64,000 bases of DNA. Source: Planoprotostelium fungivorum. Taxonomy: Eukaryota > Evosea > Variosea > Cavosteliida > Cavosteliaceae. Within the stretch, counting starts at the first letter, position 1. Every line of letters starts with the position of its first letter. Positions 57,563-64,000 of this stretch are shown here, in pieces. The position numbers were made by a program, and so were the translations under genes. Below the pieces are notes generated by a model. That model was not told where the DNA came from. It was given only the letters and a program-made list of their open reading frames with translations, and searched no databases. Location of the stretch: the NCBI GenBank assembly GCA_003024175.1, contig MDYQ01000101.1, positions 28,422 through 92,421 of the forward strand. Direction: 5' to 3'.

Positions 57563-58382
57563 ATCAAATCTGTGAAATGTCTTAAGAGTGGTTGTCTATG
57601 GCCGTGGAGTTGAAGACGAGTGTTGGCAGGGCCCTTAGCGATTCGTGGTGGTACGTTCGAAGGAAAGAGGATGGGAACAACACAGTCGTGACAGGTACAC
57701 GAGCAGTTACTGTGTCTGGATCACACCTGAAGGAGGAGACGAAGAAGTTGCACGGTTCAGATTCACGATGAGCCTGAAGAGGTGACGCACACACCGTCGA
57801 GGACGATCGGGTTGACTTCGATATAGAGGGAGAGACGACACCGTTCCGGCTTGGAGGAGGTCACACGATAAGATGATTTTAGAGTGGAGGCACCAACGCC
57901 AGCCGCCCACGTCAGATCCATCGTTTGCATTGAACACGATGGAGGTCATCTTGAGAGGAGCATCTTCTTCGCAGCGGCACATGCAGAAGAGAGAGAAGAA
58001 AGAAGAATCATTAGAGACGATACACGAGGTCAGTATCCGCATTCGACGTCGCCTGATTGAAGACAGGAGCAGTGATTGATGATAGGCGCTGAGTATCATC
58101 ATTCTTTTCACGAACATAAGAATGATGATCGAAACGGACTCCAAATGACACCCCATCACGACAATCGCCCAGATCATCCAAACACGAGACCACTTGGAAT
58201 AAATTCATCTTCGCTGAATTCCGTCTTTGTTTTTTTCTCGAGAGTGTCAGAACCATTCCGATCTTCCCGTTCACCTCAGCGATGTTTCGGTCCATCTCTC
58301 TTTCATTCCATCCATCCACACAAAGTCCTCAAGCGTCAGGCACAACTACATCTACACGTTCCTCTCTGACACACAACTACAA
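57563..58382. other. region with a weak minus-strand gene candidate
   Basis: A minus-strand frame at 57707-58177 includes CRCEEDAPLKMTSIVFNANDG and DLLQAGTVSSLPLYRS, which look protein-like. An exon partner at 58011-58319 (DLGDCRDGVSFGVRFDHHS) could be upstream. I could not join them in frame or recognise a family. Confidence 0.35.
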
Positions 58383-59004
58383 ATGAAGAGTAAACGAACG
58401 ATATCGAAGAAAGAGCAAGACATTCAGAGCCTCGAGAAATTGTTTCCTCAGGTATTCAACATAACCCATCATCCATATACAAGATGTCCCAAATGTATAT
58501 CACCCGTGCTGACTGTGAGCAGGAAGGAGCAACAGAGGTATGGAGCATCTATAAGACAAGCGGCTATTCCACAGAGAAGGCCATCAAGCAACTCTGCCGC
58601 GGCGATCGACACCTCTACGACAGCAAGATGGAGGAGTACAAGCAGAGCCGAGTGACAAAGAATACAACGACACAGATAGAAGAAGAGACAACAAAGAAGA
58701 CAGGAAAGACGGCCGACGAGGTCTACAACCGTCTGCAATGGGACAGACTATTCAATAAGCAAGAGACGATCATCGGCTACGAAGATCGCTTCATCGGTGT
58801 CCAAGAGGTGACATCTATGCCGCTTTAAAAGGTAGACTGATGGCCTTGCAGATTGCATACGAACTGTTTGCAGAGAACAGAGACCTCGTGGGAGAAGTGT
58901 TCATTCCATGGCACAGAGTCAGATACTTTAGAACGGGTGACAACGTCATCTGGTCTAGACAATCACCGCTCGTGGCGATTCCAACAGTATCTCCAACGGC
59001 TTAA
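58383..59004 (+). CDS. CUE-like plus MJ1316 (DUF504) domain protein
   Basis: The start MKSKRTISKKEQDIQSLEKLFPQ is joined by an intron to EGATEVWSIYKTSGYSTEKAI, which fits a CUE-type ubiquitin-binding fold (LEKLFP..A..VW.IYK..GYSTEKAI..L). The C-terminal half has TADEVYNRLQWDRLF, ETIIGYEDRFIGVQE, FIPWHRVRYFRTGDNVIWSR. This is the MJ1316 domain, found in archaea and in eukaryotic RNA-processing proteins, thought to recognise RNA cyclic-phosphate or related ends. Two introns. The end is SPLVAIPTVSPTA. Likely an RNA-repair or decay factor tied to ubiquitin, the latter being inference. Confidence 0.75.
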
Positions 59005-59141
59005 ATCATCAAGTCGCTGTACAGCAACCAAACTTTTGCAAATAACGTGTGAATAGAGAGTGTACGTCAGGTCAACGGTGTCGATCATCTATGAATCTTC
59101 CTCATGCTCATGTCTATCTGATGATGAGACGTTCGCATGCG

Positions 59142-60578
59142 TTACGTTTTATTCGTGGATCGAGCGATGACCCTTCCGTTCTTCTTTTGCGTTGTGGTCC
59201 AGTCAACGAGACAGCCTTCGTTATTTGAAGAGTCCGATTCGATGGTCAAACTGACCACATCTTCACCATCGCATTTGAGTGTGGGGTGGAGAGGTAGGTA
59301 ACACTGCTCCCAGTGCGTCATCCTGTGAGACGCATGAGAACATCTCGCGAAGACATGGGTGATGGAGGTGATGATGATCGTTATGATGATGCAGATGACG
59401 AAGAAGATATAGAGGGAGACGGTGGATGTTGATGGTGACGATGAAAAAGTCGCACGGTGCAACGATGATGATGACAACTCACTCTGAATAAGGAGATGTA
59501 GATAACGTCACTCCCTTGACGAGCTCAGCATCCCACCACACGCAGAACCCATAGACAGTGCACTGAATCGAGTCAATAACCTCATCAGAGACATTCCATC
59601 TCACCTTCCCCTTCATCATCCACGTCACCTCTGGCGATTTTCTCACACTCTTCAACTGCTCCACCGGATCTCGATTGAAGTCGATCTGTACTCGTTATCT
59701 AGTGCCTTTTCACGTCGAGATGACGATACCTCATCAAACATGCGTCTGTCACCTCCCAATTGCTCCGGTTTAATCTTCAAACTGTACATGTTAGAAGCAC
59801 TTCGTTTGCTGGCCGCCGTGAGGTTCAGATCGTATCGAGTTGCAGCAGAAGACCACGGCCCTTGAATTCACCAGATCAGATCTTCGAATGATGCGTGAAT
59901 GACAGACGGAACGGTGATGATGGATGACTCACCGACAACGGTGTCGTTGGGTTCAGAAGAGATGACGGGGGCTACGTATTGTCTTAAGATTCCGGGGATG
60001 ATGATGCCGTCTGGCGTCAGAAACTGATGGATGATGAGAAGAATGGGAGGAGAGAGATCGACTCATACCTCTCTTCCGTGCCTCAGTGTCTCTAATATGT
60101 TCTCTTCTAATGCATAGGTGCCTAGTGTCTCAGAGATGACCACCTCTCCCTTGTGTGGGGACTTCTTCACCTCTATCGACTTGAGAGAGTGTTATAGTGA
60201 TCGTTTCATCACCTCTGCTGTCTTGATTGCGAAAGATTAGATTGGTGATCTTGTTGTTGTGTGCCAGCTCTTTGGATAGACTCATTGCGGCTGGGTCACT
60301 TTCGTACAACACACATCTGTTCTGTTCAGAGATTGCAATTGTGAGCTGCGGTCGTATCACCTCTTCGCATCCAATGACTTCGTTGCAAGGAATGATAAAA
60401 ACCCGCTGCCAGAACCCAAATCGATCACTGTAGTTGTCTTTGGTTTCACAACCTGATGGATTTAGAGCGAGCAAGTGGATGGCGCTACCTTCTTCATTGC
60501 AGAGAAGAAAGCATCGTTTCGAATGTGATCGCCGATCAGCTTTCTGTGGATCTCGAGAGGTTTGATGAGCCACGACAT
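59142..60578 (-). CDS. protein arginine N-methyltransferase-like
   Basis: The start MSWLIKPLEIHRKLIGDH is followed (after an intron) by TTTVIDLGSGSGFLSFLATKSL, the SAM-binding motif I, then RCVLYESDPAAMSLSK joined across a 44-nt intron. The double-E loop is VVISETLGTYALEENILE. Next come DGIIIPGILRQYVAPV, and, in the C-terminal barrel, YGFCVWWDAELVKGV, LSTSP and THWEQCYLPL. The last is the THW loop that marks true PRMTs. It ends NGRVIARSTNKT. It probably methylates arginines in nuclear or RNA-binding proteins. Which PRMT type it is cannot be decided. Six introns or more. Confidence 0.78.
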
Positions 60579-61263
60579 CTGATGTGATGCCAAAAAGATG
60601 AGATGAAATCAGATCGAATTCCGACCACAACTGACAGCAGCGATATGAGGAACACATGTTTCATATTCTTCTTCTTCCTGTTTGTCTCTTCGGTGCTGAG
60701 CAGTAAAACGTGAGATCTGAGATCTGAGTCATTCAACTCACAGAGTGACCCAGTGCTTCGAACACAACAAGTCCTACAGATGTCAAGTATCGATGCACTC
60801 GCAATCACATATGTGTTCCTTGTGACGACACCGAATTGGTAATGTTATCATCAATCATCATAGAAATCAATTACATCGTCCACACATCATCAATGAACGG
60901 ACTGACCTATTCAGGAGCGAGACTACTGTCTTCTCACGGGTTACAAGGAGACCATCACTTGTCACCCCATAACCCCCAACACAACGCTCCCCAAAGATGA
61001 AGAGACCTTCTCGGGTGACCCTTCTTCCTCGATAAAACACACGCTCCCGTTCCACTGACCACATCTAGAGAAGCAAGTAACACCGTTCGTGCCCTGTTCA
61101 CCCAAACGGAGCGGTCTGACCGCTTTCGTCCTCTATCAGGTGACCCTTTTCCATCTAAAACGCTCCACACGATCCTCTGTTCTCCTGTCCTCTGTTCCAG
61201 CGGCCCGTAACAATCAAAAAAGTCAGCTTTGATTTCGAGACATCTCACTTCCAGCAGGTTGCC
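60579..61263. other. intergenic region
   Basis: Short frames on both strands (for example 60867-61064 minus) lack support. It probably holds the PRMT promoter and 5' region of the next gene. No repeats were seen. Confidence 0.4.
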
Positions 61264-61449
61264 ATGGTGATACTCTTGATGGTGTCCATACTAATGGTGT
61301 CCCTGAGGAAGAGGCAGTTGGTGATGAACGGCACCGACCCCACGAAGAGGGACGCTCCCATTCCAGGTACTCCGAGTAAACTGGGTGGATCTAAGAAGAA
61401 GGCAAGAGGACTGTTTGCCCAGGCCCTTCCTGTTGTTTCTGGTGAATAA
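61264..61449 (+). CDS. possible small single-span membrane protein
   Basis: A 61-codon frame starts MVILLMVSILMVSLRKRQ (membrane segment then basic residues) and continues NGTDPTKRDAPIPGTPS, GGSKKKARGLF, ending VVSGE. It could be a type III small integral protein or the last exon of a larger gene. Nothing known matches. Confidence 0.35.
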   Translation: MVILLMVSILMVSLRKRQLVMNGTDPTKRDAPIPGTPSKLGGSKKKARGLFAQALPVVSGE

Positions 61450-61848
61450 CTTGTTCGGCCGCCTCGATCGATTTTATGACACTACGCGTCAATTCTCCTC
61501 CTCCTCTAACTCTAACTTAAATCTTCACTGCATCTCCCATTCTCTTCGTGAAATCGATGCACATGGTAACCGCATGCAGGAGGCTACAGTCATCTCAAGG
61601 ACGCGAAGGAGGAAGTATAAAGAGGAGAGCGCTCAGGACTTCGCATCCTGTTCCTGTTCCTGGTGAATGTCAGCTGACACCTGGGAAGATTCTCGCATCG
61701 CTCTTTTCGTGTGAATAAACGGAAGAAGAGGTTTGTTCGATGAACACCTTAGGATCTCACATCCTGAGCTGTTTGATTCATTCTTTTATCAGCAGATCCG
61801 CCAACACCAGCAAACTTCGGCTGACCCAAAAGAGGAGAAGAGCAAAAG
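61450..61848. other. intergenic region
   Basis: No gene recognised. It should include the 3' end of the previous frame and the promoter of the next gene. Confidence 0.4.
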
Positions 61849-62915
61849 ATGCAAGGATCACGAGCACTTCGTCTGAACAATGTGGCTGCAGAGCAACTGC
61901 TGAACAGAAGGTGTCAGGGACCTCCATGCGCCGAAGATAAGAAGGCTGAGTTTCCCATCCTCTGTGTGGACGGTTCCATCTACCCTCGGTGCATCGATGG
62001 AGAGGCCACAGTGGTCTATCATCTATTTTCTGAAGAAGACAAGGTCAGTGTCCTGATTGTTCATCTGACATCACTCTAAATGATTCAAAAGAGTCACGGT
62101 GGAAATTGCCCTCTCGATGCCGAAGCCGTCGAAGCCTTCTTAGAACAGCAGAAATTGACCTACACCTGCGAGGCATGGACTCAGACTCTAAAGTCACAAG
62201 AGACACACGTCCACATCAAGATGCCTCCTTCGAGAGCCGTTCTGAATGGCTATAGAGGGTGAGATGATCAACGTGTCACATCTTTACTCACAGACCGATA
62301 GGCCCCTCCGTTTTCTCGTTCTCTTATTTGTTCAAGGGACGTTAGCCGGCTCGTGCTTCTCAGACACGTTCTTTCTTCACAGTAAGATGGTTCAATTCAA
62401 AGACAAGTCCATCGTGAAGGGCAGAAGAGCGAGACACAACAAGAAGAAGACGCCTAGAGACTGTTCAGACCTCGAAGACTCCGCATCCTGCGATGGGTCC
62501 TCCGATGAAGAGGAGGAGGTCAAGAAGAGAAGGTGCGTCTGTGATGCATTCATCTACGATGTCTCATACGACGACCAGATGGAGTCCACCGAAGAGAAAC
62601 ATAAAGAGAGCCAGAGTCGAACAACCAGAGACGGTCGACGTCGTTCCTTCTCACCCACACATGGACATGCACATCACATCACCAACGCTGTCGAACTCCT
62701 CTGCCATGTCTTCACCAACCGAATCAGACAACGAACTCGATCCCATCTTCGTTCAACCTGAAGAGCCCCAAGACATCATGCAATTCCTCGATCTGCTGTC
62801 CATGCCATTGATGGTGCCCACCTGCACAGAACCAACACTCTTTCCTTCGTTCCTCACGGACAACTGGATCTTCGGACAAGAGCTGGCCAACGCAGATGGA
62901 TCGCATTGGATATGA
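61849..62915 (+). CDS. hypothetical protein with acidic and basic patches
   Basis: The start MQGSRALRLNNVAAEQLLN leads to FPILCVDGSIYPRCIDGEATVVY, then (after an intron) NCPLDAEAVEAFLEQQKLTY and HVHIKMPPSRAVLNGYRG. Next, KMVQFKDKSIVKGRRARHNKKKTP is followed by an acidic run DGSSDEEEEVKKRRARVEQ, resembling a nuclear localisation region. The last exon is Pro/Ser-rich, then hydrophobic-acidic (IMQFLDLLSMPLM, DNWIFGQEL), like an activation region. Splice junctions hold frame, with the last intron ending CATAAAGAG. Perhaps a transcriptional regulator, but this is only inference. Confidence 0.55.
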
Positions 62916-63381
62916 GGGAGACGTGTAGGTGTGGCGAGTGTGTACAAAGTTCGAGAAAGCAAATAAACCCTATTTGTGATGTAATTTCGAATTATTTCGA
63001 ACACAACAATCGCGATCTATACACAACTATCGTTCAATAGACGTCTTTTCGTATCAGAAATCGAACGCGATCATCGTCGTGATGGAAGTTGTGTCGCGTC
63101 CCGTACATAGGAATTGGTGTACGGTTCCTGGAAGCAGTTGATTGGTTTCCACGGAACTCTCAATTGTTCCCCGCCCTCCTTAAGGAGGCTATCCATTTTT
63201 GAGAAAGATTTGCGTGAGAACGGGAACCAAAGACGTCTGATCGATCACGGTTGATAGGTCGAAGATAAAACCGATGGATAAAACTGACGTAGCCCGCGGT
63301 AGAAATCGTAGGAGTAGCATCATGAGAGATAATTTAGAGGATGCTGGTGTCACAACAGATCTATTATCGAGAGACAGGTCT
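62916..63381. other. convergent intergenic region
   Basis: 3' regions of the two facing genes. An AT-rich stretch TAATTTCGAATTATTTCG lies at about 62981-62998. Nothing else recognised. Confidence 0.4.
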
Positions 63382-63824
63382 TCAACCCAGACATGGACCA
63401 GCAGCGCATTTGAAAGCCACATCACAGGTCAAACGGCTGAAGACGTCGGATTTGCATTTCATGGTTATGTCCTTGTCGCCCTCATTCAGTGATCCGATGC
63501 ATGTTCCCACTTTGGGTGCTCCCATCGAGAACTCGGTGTTGTTGTTCTTCGTCTGGGTCCATACGGTGGTATACGATGTGTCGATGGGCTTCATCTCCAT
63601 ATTATCTCCATCGTGGAGGGAGACCTCATAATCACGATCGAAGAAGGATTCACACTTTGGATACCACAGGTTGCACTTGCATCTCGTTCTTGTATAGTTT
63701 CCAGCAGGGTTCTCCCATGCCGAGACGACTGATCCGGGTTAGAGACACACGATGGAAGACGCGGCCCTTCCTCCATCTCACCTAGTAAGAGAGCGAGAGC
63801 CAATAAGAGGACCTTGTTTACCAT
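63382..63824 (-). CDS. small secreted cysteine-containing protein
   Basis: Signal peptide MVNKVLLLALALLL, then after an intron (63772-63785 region to the acceptor GGATCAG) VVSAWENPAGNYTRTRCKCNLW and YPKCESFFDRDYEV. The mature part has CGTCIGSL-like and MKCKSDVFSRLTCDV. Six or more cysteines suggest disulphides. The frame ends FKCAAGPCLG, though an intron may precede this. Mature length is about 120 residues. Not recognised; possibly an effector or cell-surface protein. Confidence 0.6.
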
Positions 63825-63917
63825 GATGTTGGATCCGAGAGAATAGATGACGAGAGGTGACTGACGTGCGAAAGTGCGACCCACTTTTCCGTCTTACAAC
63901 CCAATACGATGCATTCT

Positions 63918-64000
63918 TTATTCTGGAAAATAAGGATAGACTTGGTAGTCTTCATAGACGGCCATGCCCGTGTCATCGTAATGAAGTGGACCGAAACAAT
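63918..64000 (-). CDS. C-terminal fragment of a gene running off the right edge
   Basis: The minus strand reads CFGPLHYDDTGMAVYEDYQ then VYPYFPE and a stop at 63918. The acidic, aromatic end looks coding. The rest lies outside the window. No identity. Confidence 0.45.
   Translation of the reverse strand, partial: CFGPLHYDDTGMAVYEDYQVYPYFPE

Noticed and set aside
60867-61248. Two overlapping minus-strand frames with Arg-rich products
   Set aside because: They overlap each other in different frames and show no domain; likely chance.
1-64000. tRNA genes
   Set aside because: I looked for B-box-like GGTTCGAATCC words with matching stems and found none that formed a cloverleaf.

Overview
This window is nuclear DNA from an intron-rich, gene-dense eukaryotic microbe. 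About 33 protein genes are packed on both strands, often with only 50 to 700 bases between them. Almost every gene is cut by short introns (mostly 35 to 60 nt, GTGAG donors, AG acceptors), so exons had to be joined by eye and exon edges are approximate. The gene set (H2A.Z, EMC1, SEC12, U2A', OGDH, RPSA, PRMT) is plainly eukaryotic. A CCDC81-like ciliary gene, plant-style leucine-rich repeats joined to a metazoan-style GPS motif, and fungal- and bacterial-looking enzymes suggest an amoebozoan. My best guess, from memory of genome style and not from any search, is a protostelid (Protostelium/Planoprotostelium type). No rRNA, tRNA, CRISPR or autonomous transposon was recognised.

Layout, left part (1-22.5 kb): SEC12/PREB (-, cut by the window edge), an LRR protein (+), PP2A leucine carboxyl methyltransferase (-), a fused alpha-beta tryptophan synthase (+), an FAD monooxygenase and a VOC/glyoxalase protein that touch or overlap (-), a secreted protein with two LamG-like domains (-), BAP31-like protein (-), a coiled-coil protein (-), a helical repeat protein (-), and the mitochondrial 2-oxoglutarate dehydrogenase E1 (-).

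Middle (22.8-44.6 kb): a MOV10-like RNA helicase with a long Ser/Pro tail (+), a PH-domain protein (-), a single-pass LRR receptor carrying a GAIN/GPS autoproteolysis motif (+), EMC1 (+), histone H2A.Z (+), ribosomal protein SA (+), a CCDC81-like HU-domain protein (-), a shortened heme-thiolate peroxygenase-like secreted protein (+), and two hypothetical genes (-).

Right part (44.9-64 kb): a short-chain dehydrogenase (-), a small Pro/Tyr/Ala-rich protein (+), ABHD4/5-like hydrolase (+), S28 serine carboxypeptidase (+), L-lysine 6-transaminase (+), a small unknown protein (+), YIPF1/2-like Golgi protein (-), U2A' (+), a CUE-MJ1316 protein (+), a protein arginine methyltransferase (-), a possible small membrane protein (+), an acidic hypothetical (+), a small secreted Cys-containing protein (-), and a partial gene at the right edge (-).

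The genes do not form an operon. Several serve the secretory pathway (SEC12, BAP31, EMC1, YIPF), and several encode secreted or surface proteins fitting a phagotroph. The most unusual signals are the LRR-GPS single-span receptor, a 9-base motif (GTTGTAGAT or its reverse complement) that recurs in many introns, several perfect intergenic palindromes, and enzymes of likely foreign or fungal-like type (lysine 6-transaminase, TRP5-type tryptophan synthase, peroxygenase remnant).
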